In this document: one piece after another, positions 31,301-42,011 of the stretch
Layout: each line of letters opens with the position of its first letter
How positions within the stretch are numbered: position 1 is the first letter of the stretch
DNA from: Mesostigma viride
Taxonomy: Eukaryota; Streptophyta; Mesostigmatophyceae; Mesostigmatales; Mesostigmataceae
Direction of reading: 5' to 3'
Length of the DNA: 60,000 bases
NCBI GenBank assembly: GCA_009746045.1
Contig: RPFO01000497.1
Location: forward strand, 523,001-583,000
Position numbers and translations under genes: made by a program
Notes under the pieces: generated by a model
The model's database searches: none
What the model was told of the DNA's origin: nothing
The model's input: only the letters and a program-made list of their open reading frames with translations

Positions 31301-34300
31301 TAAAAAAAAAACCTGAAGCCCAAGAGGGAAAAAAAAAAAACGCCTCATAAAAAGCGCCAAAACAGAGCGCCCGCTGAACCCGTCGACGTCCCCCCCCCCC
31401 CACGCTACGCTCGCCCACCCACCTCCCCCAACTCTCCGCGCCGCTTAAACCTCCTCCGCTTGCCATGGCCTCGTACTGGGTTTCTGGAGTCGAAATCGGA
31501 CGGTGGCAAATCTCATCCACGGCTGATAAATGGCGCGCGCCGAGGATAAACATTTCAAGGAAAGGCTAAACGTTTCAAGGAAAGGCTAAACGTTTCAAGG
31601 AAACGTTTCGAACTTTAAAAGTGACATCCTACGGCTCGAAACGGCGGGCCGAGATCTAGACGGTTGAAAATGCGCGTGCGACAAGCAATTTGTTCCCCCC
31701 GTGACAATAAACGAAATGGCGCACTGCTTACCACCAAAAGTGGACAAGTAGAGCTTTACTCACTGGACCCGAGTGCGGAAAGCAATTTGTCGCCACGCGG
31801 GCTGCTTTTCGCCCACGAGGGCCGGCGGCCCGAGTGGTGCGAAAAGCAGACCGAGTGGCGACAAATTGCTTTCCGCACGAGGGTCCAGTGAGTAAAGCGG
31901 CTTGTCCACTTTTTTAGCCCACGGACCGGAATCAAAGGATATTTGACAGATTTCGGTGATCTAAGAGATAGAATCTTCTCTGTAAGTCTTAGAATTCGCA
32001 CTAACACAAAGTCGCCACTCAAAGAATCGGATCTACCCTGGATCTACTCGGGTTTGGAGCTCCGAAACATGGAAACGTAGTGTTTAGTGCCAGGTGGTTG
32101 GGGCGTAGTGAATCCCAGGTTCTTGGGGTGCGACAGCCGTAGATTTCAGATCTTAATGACGGTTACGCAATCTTGACCTTAGCCTGCACCCTGGCATCTC
32201 GTCGCGGGTCCTCAACGCTTCGCCGCCCTGGGCCTGCCGCTGCGATGGAGGATTCATGACCCAGGGATCCAGGATCTTCCTGAATAACCCACAGTTGTGT
32301 ATCAACCTGTAGTTTGCGATTCCACGAAGCTGGGCATCTATCCGGTCCATCCGTCATCACCAGAGAAGGAATCAGATTTGGGCAGATTTGCTGGTGCGGA
32401 AGTTTGGAATCTATTAGGGGTGTACGGCAATTAAGTGAATGCAAGGCTAGAATCCCGTTGCAGCCATCCGTCTACATGAATCCAGGGACGTCTTCTGACA
32501 GGATTTAGGTATTCCGGTTTCGTAACTCCCCGGGCCCTTGTTAGTTGGTCCACGTCACATTGCCCCGATAAGTACCACCGGTACTCAAATCCGCGGCTCC
32601 ATGTATATACGGCCCCCGGCCACTATAGATTCTGCGCGGCCCATGAGCGGCGAATCCCAGGGAGTCCCCGGACGCATAGTAAGTCCCGATACGAAAGATT
32701 CTGCGGTTGACAAGAACCTGGTGGAATCTTTCCGTATCCCGCTCCCGCTCCCGCGCCCATACAGCTGACTGACTGTAGCCGGTGCCCTAAATCCCCGGGT
32801 ACATTCAAGTGTATGAAGCCAAGTGTTGTAACGGAAGATTCCGCCGTTAACCAGAGGGAATCGTTCCCGCTCCCGTGTGGGAACACCACCACCACAACAA
32901 TAGATTCCGTCGTGGATGCTGGCGGACGGAAGATTCCATCAGCGCTCCCAAAAAGCTGGGTTGCTTAGCGCCGATCCAACGGTCAGAAACGCCCACAAAA
33001 AAAAAAGGCGACGCCCAGACGTAAAAAAAAAACCTGAAGCCCAAGAGGGAAAAAAAAAAAACGCCTCATAAAAAGCGCCAAAACAGAGCGCCCGCTGAAC
33101 CCGTCGACGTCCCCCCCCCCCCACGCTACGCTCGCCCACCCACCTCCCCCAACTCTCCGCGCCGCTTAAACCTCCTCCGCTTGCCATGGCCTCGTACTGG
33201 GTTTCTGGAGTCGAAATCGGACGGTGGCAAATCTCATCCACGGCTGATAAATGGCGCGCGCCGAGGATAAACATTTCAAGGAAAGGCTAAACGTTTCAAG
33301 GAAAGGCTAAACGTTTCAAGGAAACGTTTCGAACTTTAAAAGTGACATCCTACGGCTCGAAACGGCGGGCCGAGATCTAGACGGTTGAAAATGCGCGTGC
33401 GACAAGCAATTTGTTCCCCCCGTGACAATAAACGAAATGGCGCACTGCTTACCACCAAAAGTGGACAAGTAGAGCTTTACTCACTGGACCCGAGTGCGGA
33501 AAGCAATTTGTCGCCACGCGGGCTGCTTTTCGCCCACGGGCCGGCGGCCCGAGTGGTGCGAAAAGCAGACCGAGTGGCGACAAATTGCTTTCCGCACGAG
33601 GGTCCAGTGAGTAAAGCGGCTTGTCCACTTTTTTAGCCCACGGACCGGAATCAAAGGATATTTGACAGATTTCGGTGATCTAAGAGATAGAATCTTCTCT
33701 GTAAGTCTTAGAATTCGCACTAACACAAAGTCGCCACTCAAAGAATCGGATCTACCCTGGATCTACTCGGGTTTGGAGCTCCGAAACATGGAAACGTAGT
33801 GTTTAGTGCCAGGTGGTTGGGGCGTAGTGAATCCCAGGTTCTTGGGGTGCGACAGCCGTAGATTTCAGATCTTAATGACGGTTACGCAATCTTGACCTTA
33901 GCCTGCACCCTGGCATCTCGTCGCGGGTCCTCAACGCTTCGCCGCCCTGGGCCTGCCGCTGCGATGGAGGATTCATGACCCAGGGATCCAGGATCTTCCT
34001 GAATAACCCACAGTTGTGTATCAACCTGTAGTTTGCGATTCCACGAAGCTGGGCATCTATCCGGTCCATCCGTCATCACCAGAGAAGGAATCAGATTTGG
34101 GCAGATTTGCTGGTGCGGAAGTTTGGAATCTATTAGGGGTGTACGGCAATTAAGTGAATGCAAGGCTAGAATCCCGTTGCAGCCATCCGTCTACATGAAT
34201 CCAGGGACGTCTTCTGACAGGATTTAGGTATTCCGGTTTCGTAACTCCCCGGGCCCTTGTTAGTTGGTCCACGTCACATTGCCCCGATAAGTACCACCGG

Positions 34301-35137
34301 TACTCAAATCCGCGGCTCCATGTATATACGGCCCCCGGCCACTATAGATTCTGCGCGGCCCATGAGCGGCGAATCCCAGGGAGTCCCCGGACGCATAGTA
34401 AGTCCCGATACGAAAGATTCTGCGGTTGACAAGAACCTGGTGGAATCTTTCCGTATCCCGCTCCCGCTCCCGCGCCCATACAGCTGACTGACTGTAGCCG
34501 GTGCCCTAAATCCCCGGGTACATTCAAGTGTATGAAGCCAAGTGTTGTAACGGAAGATTCCGCCGTTAACCAGAGGGAATCGTTCCCGCTCCCGTGTGGG
34601 AACACCACCACCACAACAATAGATCCGTCGTGGCGGACGGAAGATTCCACCAGCGCTCCCAAAAAGCTGGGTTGCTTAGCGCCGATCCAACGGTCAGAAA
34701 CGCCCACAAAAAAAAAAAGGCGACGCCCAGACGTAAAAAAAAACCCTGAAGCCTCATAAAAAGCGCCGAAACAGAGCGCCCGCTGAACCCGTCGACGTCC
34801 CCCCCCCCCCACGCTACGCTCGCCCACCCGCCTCCCTCACCTCTCCGCGCCGCTTAAACCTCCTCCGCTTGCCATGGCCTCGTACTGGGTTTCTGGAGTC
34901 GAAATCGGACGGTGGCAAATCTCATCCACGGCTGATAAATGGCGCGCGCCGAGGATAAACATTTCAAGGAAAGGCTAAACGTTTCAAGGAAACGTTTCGA
35001 ACTTTAAAAGTGACATCCTACGGCTCGAAACGGCGGGCCGAGATCTAGACGGTTGAAAATGCGCGTGCGACAAGCAATTTGTTCCCCCCGTGACAATAAA
35101 CGAAATGGCGCACTGCTTACCACCAAAAGTGGACAAG

Positions 35138-35483
35138 CGCCATTATTACGTCCTCAAAACCCTAAACTAAAACCTGTCATCAAACAATCACCGTTCCTGG
35201 AATGTTGCCAGCAGCGATCGGACACTTGACTATTTTACGCCGCTAAATGTCAGGCGACGGGGGGGATGAGGATGAGGCATTCTTCTTAAGAAAATGCCCT
35301 GTGGCAAGTTGCCAGTGACGATAGCCTTTCAGTTCTTCGTCATGCCTGATGCCGGGATGAAAGCATGGGCGATGATGCGTCGGGACTTGAGGACCTCGGA
35401 CTTGAGAGCCTAACCGGCCATCCTCAGCGAATCGCTTACTGAAACGGACAACCAGCTGAGACCTTCCGCGGACAGCTTGGTGG
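35138..35483. other. Upstream region of the fucosyltransferase gene with a telobox
   Basis: No coding sequence is seen. AAACCCTAA at 35157-35165 matches the plant telo-box, a short promoter motif related to the TTTAGGG telomere repeat. The gene starts only ~350 bp from the satellite edge, so its promoter is either here or within the last satellite unit. Confidence 0.4.
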
Positions 35484-37295
35484 ATGGAGATTGAGCCCAG
35501 CATCCGTATTTCGGTTCGTGGACTAGAACCACCGACGGATTGCCCGGGATTGCCTATTCCCTGTCTAGGAGTCCAGGTGGCTGACGGCATGCTTCGAGGC
35601 CTGCCGTCTACTAGCTGGAGGATGCACTATCGACTACTGTGCCTTGGTCTGCTGCTTTTGGCGAGCGGCCTGCTCGAGCAAACTTCACCAGTCCAGGGTG
35701 ACCAACTTCCCGTCACGAACGGCAACATGCGCGGAAGACGGCCCGGTGGACAGCCACGGCCGGGCCTCCGAGGCGCCAAGTACCGGTTCCCAAACTTGCA
35801 ACCATTCCCAGTTCGCAGGTCCGCTTCCTACAAAGGGCTCCCACGAGCGCGTGGCCCCTTCCAAAAGGCCAGTTGGCATATTTTTCGGAGCTCCTCTTCT
35901 TCCCGCTCGATGGCAACGCCCCCTCCTGGTGAATTTGCGAACAGTATGGGGCAGGCTTCACCGACACGCAGGCCACCTCCTGACCGGCCTGTCACCGGGG
36001 AAGGGAAGCGGATTAGCCAAGTGGTGCCGCCAACCCTTGGGCCTCCTCTAGCGGGCGGCCAGCAAGCTATTGGTGGCTCGGTGTTGTCGGGGGCGTCTCA
36101 GGCTCTAGTGGGTGGTCAGGAAGTGAACAAGACGGAGCCGGCCACCCTTAATAACAATGACACCACCGCTCCGGCCACCCCCAATGTCACCTCACAGGCC
36201 CTGCCTCCTGTCACGATGAACGACACGGTGGACTTCACCATCCTCATGATGGTTCGTCCCCTGGATTACATGCCCGAGCACTGCGGCCGCTGCTGGGTTG
36301 GGGACGTTGTTGGGCGTGTCGATGCTCGGCAATTAAGGGGAGACGCACATGTCAGGGGATTCGGGGATCATGCCACCTTCTGCGCCAAGGAGGGGGATCC
36401 GGCCCACCCACCCCCGCGAGACGCCGACGTCAGCGCACTGTGGTATTTCCTGCCGAGAATGGATGAATCGGCGGAGCCATTGCACCTGCGGCCCGACGTG
36501 CCCGTCGTCGGGTTTTCCCCCGAGTCGGCGGTCCACTACCCTTGGATGAACAATCCAACGTTCATGCGGCAATTCGACATCGAGCAGAGCTACCGCGTGT
36601 CATCCAAGCTCGTCCCCGTGCAGATCCCATGGTTATATGGCAGGGGGACTTGGGAGAAGATTAAGGCCGGGCAGACTCTTGCGGGGGGGTGGAGGCCACC
36701 CCTGCCCGTCCACGAAAAGATCAACGCCATTGCGGTCATGATCTCGAATTGCAACACACCGAACAAACGCGAGGAACTTATCAAACGGCTTATGGCGGTT
36801 TTCCGAGTGGACTCGTTCGGGACGTGCCTGAACAACATGGGGCCGATCGAGCCTTACCACTACGGGAACGGCGTGAAGAAGAGTATATTCGCAAAGTACC
36901 GCTTCTGCGTCGCGTTTGAGAACGCGATCGAGAACGACTATGTGACCGAGAAGGTGTTCCAAGGACTGTACTCAGGGTGCCTGCCCTTGTACTGGGGCGC
37001 GTCGAATGTCCAGGAGCTCCTACCATACAACGCATCACGCATGATCGTAGATAGGGGTAATTTTGCGAGCGAGGAGCTATTTTTCCAAGAAATCAAGCGG
37101 CTTGCCGCGGATGACGAGGCATATGGGGAGTACATGACATGGCAGGAGGACTTGCGGGCAGGCGTGCCGTTCCATCCGGCGTTCAAGACGTTCTCGGACA
37201 CGAAATCCTGGACCATGAAATCGGACATGTGCCAGTTGGTGAGTGTCCTGGTGGCTAGGGGGAATGGCACAACTGGTGGATCACCCATGCCATGA
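35484..37295 (+). CDS. Alpha-1,3-fucosyltransferase, GT10 family
   Basis: The 603-codon frame has no visible intron. The GT10 signature is clear in the C-terminal half: KYRFCVAFENAIENDYVTEK followed by VFQGLYSGCLPLYWGASN, where the FEN and DYVTEK residues bind GDP-fucose. Upstream, PWMNNPTFMRQFDIEQSYRV and VFRVDSFGTCLNN fit the family. An N-terminal hydrophobic segment (YRLLCLGLLLLASGLLEQ) would anchor it as a type II Golgi membrane protein. That makes the ATG at 35622 (residue 47) or 35589 at least as likely a start as 35484, since 46 residues before the anchor is long. A low-complexity Pro/Ser/Gly stem follows. The enzyme would add fucose to N-glycans or related glycans. It looks intact. 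Confidence 0.9.
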   Translation: MEIEPSIRISVRGLEPPTDCPGLPIPCLGVQVADGMLRGLPSTSWRMHYRLLCLGLLLLASGLLEQTSPVQGDQLPVTNGNMRGRRPGGQPRPGLRGAKYRFPNLQPFPVRRSASYKGLPRARGPFQKASWHIFRSSSSSRSMATPPPGEFANSMGQASPTRRPPPDRPVTGEGKRISQVVPPTLGPPLAGGQQAIGGSVLSGASQALVGGQEVNKTEPATLNNNDTTAPATPNVTSQALPPVTMNDTVDFTILMMVRPLDYMPEHCGRCWVGDVVGRVDARQLRGDAHVRGFGDHATFCAKEGDPAHPPPRDADVSALWYFLPRMDESAEPLHLRPDVPVVGFSPESAVHYPWMNNPTFMRQFDIEQSYRVSSKLVPVQIPWLYGRGTWEKIKAGQTLAGGWRPPLPVHEKINAIAVMISNCNTPNKREELIKRLMAVFRVDSFGTCLNNMGPIEPYHYGNGVKKSIFAKYRFCVAFENAIENDYVTEKVFQGLYSGCLPLYWGASNVQELLPYNASRMIVDRGNFASEELFFQEIKRLAADDEAYGEYMTWQEDLRAGVPFHPAFKTFSDTKSWTMKSDMCQLVSVLVARGNGTTGGSPMP

Positions 37296-37709
37296 AGTGC
37301 ATGGTAGCTCGACTTAGTATTCATGCCGTGCATGTGCATGGGTGTGCAGGCTCCATTGTGCGTAAATACAGTGTTTACCCATGTGTCATGTGACGAAAGC
37401 TTTGGATATACATTTGCTGTATAATAACATGCTTGTACGTAAAATAAGGGTGCCCTGACCCCTCAGGACCTTTTTTGCGCCGGGAAAGCTTTGTTGTACG
37501 GCGACAGGCGCATAGCATTATTGCTTGGTGGCAGAGAAGACAATTCCTGCATGACCGACATGTACATCCGTAATTTATCACTCTCAATGAATATACATGC
37601 AGGTCTTCCTACAGATAGCCACGCGGATCCCGCGGTCTTTGCTTCTTTCCTCTCAGACAACTATCCTAGTCCTTCCACGACGTTGGAACGCCATGCGTCA
37701 AGGAATAGC
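37296..37709. other. 3' flank of the fucosyltransferase gene
   Basis: Probable 3' UTR with A/T-rich stretches (TTGTACGTAAAATAAGG near 37433). No gene is recognised before the LINE insertion site. Confidence 0.4.
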
Positions 37710-37720
37710 TGTCTCATAAT
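37710..37720. repeat. Target-site duplication of the outer LINE, left copy
   Basis: TGTCTCATAAT recurs at 43382-43392 after the A/T-rich tail of the LINE. Confidence 0.7.
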
Positions 37721-37726
37721 GTATAG

Positions 37727-37890
37727 TTGACACACCAGGGCGAGTCTCAGATGGGTTTCCGTCGTGGTCGTAACACTGTCATGGCTGTGTTTGTCGCGCG
37801 CCGGTTGATGGAGGAGGTGCGTCGCCTTTGCCCTGACAGTTTGCCGCTGGTCTTCATTTTTGTTGACTATGTCAAGGCCTTTGACACGGT
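37727..37890 (+). pseudogene. LINE reverse transcriptase fragment, finger/palm start
   Basis: Encodes [20 protein letters not shown] and [15 protein letters not shown], which match the RT motifs before and including the first catalytic Asp of non-LTR retrotransposons. It is interrupted directly after FDTV by the microsatellite element. Confidence 0.8.
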
Positions 37891-39210
37891 TAGGACTGTT
37901 TGCACCCATCCATCCATCCATCCATCCATCCACCCACCCACCCACCCACCCACCCACCCACCCACCCACCCACCCACCCACCCACCCACCCCCCCACCCA
38001 CCCACCCACCCACCACCCACCCACCCACCCACCCACCCACCCACCCACCCACCCACCCACCCACCCACCCACCCACCCACCCACCCACCCACCCACCCAC
38101 CCACCCACCCACCCACCCACCCACCCACCCACCCACCCACCCACCCACCCACCCACCCACCCACCCACCCGTGGACCCACCCACCCACCCACCCACCCAC
38201 CCACCCACCCACCCACCCACCCACCCACCCACCCACCCACCCACCCACCCACCCACCCACCCACCCACCCACCCACCCACCCACCCACCCACCCACCCAC
38301 CCATCCTTCCATCCATCCATCCATCCATCCATCCATCCATCCATCCATCCACCCACCCACCCACCCACCCACCCACCCACCCACCCACCCACCCACCCAC
38401 ACCACCCACCCACCCACCCACCCACCCACCCACCCACCCACCCACCCACCCACCACCCACCCACCCACCCACCCACCCACCCACCCACCCACCCACCCAC
38501 CCACCCACCCACCCACCCACCCACCCACCCACCCACCCACCCACCACCCACCCACCCACCCACCCACCCACCCACCCACCCACCCACCCACCCACCCACC
38601 CACCCACCCACCCACCCACCCACCCACCCACCCACCCACCCACCCACCCACCCACCCACCCACCCACCCACCCACCCACCCACCCACCCACCCACCCACC
38701 CACCCACCCACCCACCCACCCACCCACCCACCCACCCACCCACCCACCCACCCACCCACCCACCCACCCACCCACCCACCCACCCACCCACCCACCACCC
38801 ACCCACCCACCCACCCACCCACCCACCCACCCACCCACCCACCCACCCACCCATCCATCCATCCATCCATCCATCCATCCATCCATCCATCCATCCATCC
38901 ATCCATCCATCCATCCATCCATCCATCCATCCATCCATCCATCCATCCATCCATCCATCCATCCATCCATCCATCCATCCATCCATCCATCCATCCATCC
39001 ATCCATCCATCCATCCATCCATCCATCCATCCATCCATCCATCCATCCATCCATCCATCCATCCATCCATCCATCCATCCATCCATCCATCCATCCATCC
39101 ATCCATCCATCCATCCATCCATCCATCCATCCATCCATCCATCCATCGGGGTTAATGCTCCGTGACTCCCCAACGGGAGCACGAGTCTAATTAATTAGTT
39201 AATTAATTAA
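37891..39210 (+). mobile_element. Non-autonomous insertion made mostly of CACC/CATC microsatellite
   Basis: TTTGACACGGT flanks it at 37880-37890 and 39211-39221 and lies within the RT codons FDTV. The insert opens TAGGACTGTTTGCACC and runs for ~1.24 kb as tetranucleotide repeat. It ends with the hairpin TGCTCCGTGACTCCCCAACG...GGAGCA and a TTAATTAA-rich tail, the same 3' end as the two other inserts here. That end is presumably what the LINE machinery recognises. Confidence 0.7.
37907..39146. repeat. (CCAT)n/(CACC)n tetranucleotide microsatellite, ~1.24 kb
   Basis: CATC repeats at the left edge, at ~38300-38350 and from 38850 to 39146 bracket long CACC blocks, with rare interruptions such as GTGGACC near 38171. 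The very long Thr-His-Pro-Pro and Trp-Val-Gly-Gly frames in all phases are artefacts of the repeat. Confidence 0.98.
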
Positions 39211-39307
39211 TTTGACACGGTCCTCTGGGAGGCTCTTTGGGCCATCCTAGCTCTGGATCGGGTGCCACCAGCGTTTATTGCTGCCATTCGTCGACTGTAT
39301 GAGGGCT
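39211..39307 (+). pseudogene. LINE reverse transcriptase fragment, second piece
   Basis: Continues the RT as FDTVLWEALWAILALDRVPP and AAIRRLYEG. It starts with the duplicated TTTGACACGGT and ends with the duplicated ATGAGGGCT. Confidence 0.75.
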
Positions 39308-41356
39308 TATGTTTGAGGTTATAGGGTTCACGTGACATACCTTTTGAACCAGGCTAAAACGAAAATGGCTGACGGCGGTATGGCTGACGGCGGAGTTCAG
39401 ATCTTTTGCGTCTGAGCCCCAAATTCGGTCAGACCACTTGCATTCGATGCGCTTTATTCAGACGCACACGCCAGTATAATCGGTTACGGCTGAAACGCAG
39501 TATTGCCAAAGTTATCACGTGACAAGCAGCTATGACGACCCCAAAAGCAAAACGGGGTTTGGAAAAGGAGCTTTCCGGCTCCCAGCCCAACCCACTCGCC
39601 ATCGTCCTTGCCCAGCAGCCTGGGCTCGCTAACCCATCGCCAGCAAACCCATCGCCAAGCGCCTCGCCTGAATCCAAGAAACCATGCCACGACCGCCCCA
39701 AATGGAGCCAATACTTGCCCGGCGACAGCTAGTCGGTACTCCCTCGCCGAGTGGCAAGAGTTGTCGCCGCAGGAAGTCATCGAGGTCCTCCAGTTCCTCA
39801 CACAGGAACGGAAGCTCAGTCTTCCGGCACGGTGCCCCCGAAGGGGGGGGCGGCTATCGACTACCGCGACACGTCCTGGCTCTACGCTTATGCCGAACCA
39901 CGCCAACGCCTGTTTATCTTGACCAGCCACTACCAGCGCAGCCTCGGCGACCTCAACAGAGCCCCCGCCTGTGGCTCAGCGCCCCCGCCCCCGCACCGCC
40001 GGCACCCCCATCGGCTCCCTCCCTCTGCAAGGATGACATCCGCGCAGTGCTGGAGGAGCACGTGACCTGGCCGCTGGCCGAGAAGCTGACATCGCTGAAC
40101 ACCACGTACGCTCAACACGGTCGAGGCCCGGGTCTCCAATGTGGAAACCCGGGTCGTCCACAAGCTACAACCCCAGTTCACGGCGCTACACACCGCGGCG
40201 CAGGCTTCGGAAACGCATGCTGCACTTGGGCTCTCGCCTTAACCAGGTGGAGGGCAAGTGTGGCGTGCTCATGAAGAAGCTGGAGGCCGGCCATCACCAC
40301 CCACACCGAGGCCCTGGCCACACAGGTCCCCAAGATAGCGGAGCAGACGGCCACCATTGCATCCCAGCCACCCCGGCAGGATGCTGGTGACCTCCCGCCG
40401 CTCTCCTACGCGGACCTGCTGCGGTCAGCGACCGCCTCCACCACCGAGGCCATCGCCACGAAGCTCCAGGAGCTGGAGGACCACCGCCAGGCCCAGCAAC
40501 GGGGGTCACCGACCGCGCTCGCCGCGAGTGCCGAGTGGTGCTACGTTGCTTCCCCCAAAAGCCAGGTGAGACGTCAACCTCTCTTGCTGACGAGCTCAAG
40601 AACCAGCTTCTTACCCTCATGGGCCTGGTAGGTGCATGAGGTAGAACTGCGTGGGTGCCACCGCCTTCCCCACTCACGGGACAAGGCGGCTCCCCCACCA
40701 GTCCTGCTCACCTTCCCCTCCCCTGAGGATAAGCAGCGGTTCCTCTCTCGTCGCAAGAGGTTGCACGACCTCACCTGGATGTTGGATGACGACCTGACCC
40801 CCGCTCAGCAACAGCAGCGACGCGACCTGTGGCCGGAATACCTCCGCCATAAGCAGGACCCCCAGAAGCCCAAGGTGTACTGGCGGGGCGGGGACCTGAT
40901 GATCAACCACAAGATGTGGACGCCCCCAGCGGGCTAGAATAGCAATAGCCCTAGCTTGTAACCATTGGAGTCACTGCCGCTAAGGCAGCCATGCCTAGAA
41001 TGTTTGCCTAGCTGTGCCAACAGTACCTAATCACGTGCCGCCAACGCACGGTACACAACCAGCCATAGCCTTAGCCTAGTCCTAGTACAGCCATGCTACG
41101 CCCTGGCTATGTTCAGATTACTTGCCCACGCTATACTTGTTATGCCTCGCTTACATGGGTCTTATATTGCACCCACAGTTTGCCGGATCGTTAGCGTGTC
41201 CGTTTAGCTAGCGCGCCCGAATGCAGCTGTGGCATGCCTTTGGCATCAAGGGGACTGGGGGTCTCTGCCCTTTCTCCTGTAGTGCACACACAGGTGCTCA
41301 CTTCGGTGCTCCGTGACTCCCCAACGGGAGCACGTGTTTAATTAATTAATTAATTA
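39308..41356 (+). mobile_element. ORF1-only LINE-like element
   Basis: ATGAGGGCT at 39299-39307 and 41357-41365 flanks 2049 bp inside the RT codons RLYEG. A ~220-bp leader is followed by an ORF1-type protein from ATG 39532 to 40937, then a ~400-bp 3' UTR. It ends with the hairpin GTGCTCCGTGACTCC...GGAGCAC and a TTAATTAATTAA tail. No ORF2 (endonuclease or RT) is present. This resembles 'half-LINE' elements that keep ORF1 and borrow the RT of a partner. Confidence 0.65.
39532..40937 (+). pseudogene. LINE ORF1-type RNA-binding protein, frame-broken
   Basis: The start reads MTTPKAKRGLEKELSG. Coding-like pieces follow in alternating frames: EWQELSPQEVIEVLQFL, then YRDTSWLYAYAEPRQRLFIL, then a coiled-coil-like piece near 40100-40250. 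A clean C-terminal block at 40632-40937 has LLTFPSPEDKQRFLSRRKRL, DDDLTPAQQQQRRDLW and KPKVYWRGGDLMI, the pattern of the ORF1 C-terminal domain of L1-like elements. At least three frame changes are required, so this copy is not translatable as one protein. Confidence 0.6.
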
Positions 41357-41365
41357 ATGAGGGCT

Positions 41366-41999
41366 CACAGGCAGTAGTGCGGACTGCGGAAGGCACCACC
41401 CCACCATTCCCCCTTCACCACGGGGTGTGGCAAGGTTGTGTCCTGTCCCCATAAATGTTCATTATTGTCGTGGATCACGTCATGCGCCGGGCAGGTGCGC
41501 GCTTTACTGCTCTTCAGGGGTTCGAGCCAGGCTTGGACATCCTTAACGAGCGCGAGCACGGCGGGGTTAAACCTGGCTACCGCCTGGCCGACCTCATTTA
41601 TATGCGGATGACACCACCCTCATCGCGCGCCCCGAGCACATTCAGACCTGGCTGGACTGTCTGGGCCTGGGGCGAGGGCGGTGGGGTTGGAGATTAGTGT
41701 CAAAACTGAGGCGATGGTGATTGGGGCCTCCAGTAGACCGCCGCTGCCGCGCCTAGCTGCTCGACGGGACGGAGGTCCTGTTTCGCGATCGCTTCAAACG
41801 GTTGGGGATCGAGTTGGCTCCCTGACACCGCCGACGATGTGGACATCCGCATCGGCCTGGCCTGGGCCAGTCTCCGTTCGCTCAACACCTACTGGCGCTC
41901 GAAGGGCCTGGGCGAGCACCGCAAGCGCATGCTCTTTAAGGTCCTCGTCCTCACGGTGCTCACATATGGCGCCGAGGCGTGGACACTCACACCCACACT
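41366..41999 (+). pseudogene. LINE reverse transcriptase fragment with YADD
   Basis: Contains GVWQGCVLSP, then an in-frame TAA and MFIIVVDHVMRRAG. In a shifted frame it reads YADDTTLIARPEHIQTWL; the catalytic YADD is encoded at 41601-41612. The final part reads TYGAEAWTLTPTL, typical of the RT thumb. The stop and the shift show decay. Confidence 0.75.
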
Positions 42000-42011
42000 G
42001 GCAGCTAATAA

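Larger units (their letters stand above)
17201..35137. repeat. Satellite array: ten tandem units of 1.7-2.0 kb
   Basis: Units start (TAGAGCTTTACTC) at 17201, 19201, 21187, 22909, 24885, 26606, 28327, 30028, 31749 and 33470, and the array ends at 35137. Lengths are 2000, 1986, 1722, 1976, 1721, 1721, 1701, 1721, 1721 and 1668 bp. Units 1, 2 and 4 are a long form with a 268-bp internal duplication; the rest are short. Units are nearly identical but mosaic for several indels and base changes. The last unit has the most deletions. Boundaries fall at the same point of the unit, so the copy number is a whole ten. No conserved protein is encoded. Short frames recurring in every unit are simply copied with it. 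Confidence 0.97.

Noticed and set aside
17201-35137. Regular direct repeats as a CRISPR array, or recurring 60-110-codon frames as a gene family
   Set aside because: Units are ~1.7-2.0 kb without spacers, and the DNA is eukaryotic. The frames recur only because the unit is copied and show no domain.
17201-35137. Ribosomal DNA or 5S/tRNA cluster
   Set aside because: I looked for conserved rRNA and tRNA T-loop signals and found none that hold together; GAATC-rich text is not in tRNA context.
37727-39190. Very long Thr-His-Pro and Trp-Val-Gly-Gly or Met-Asp-Gly-Trp frames in all six phases
   Set aside because: A tetranucleotide repeat has no stops in any frame; only the first ~55 codons on the + strand are real (LINE RT).
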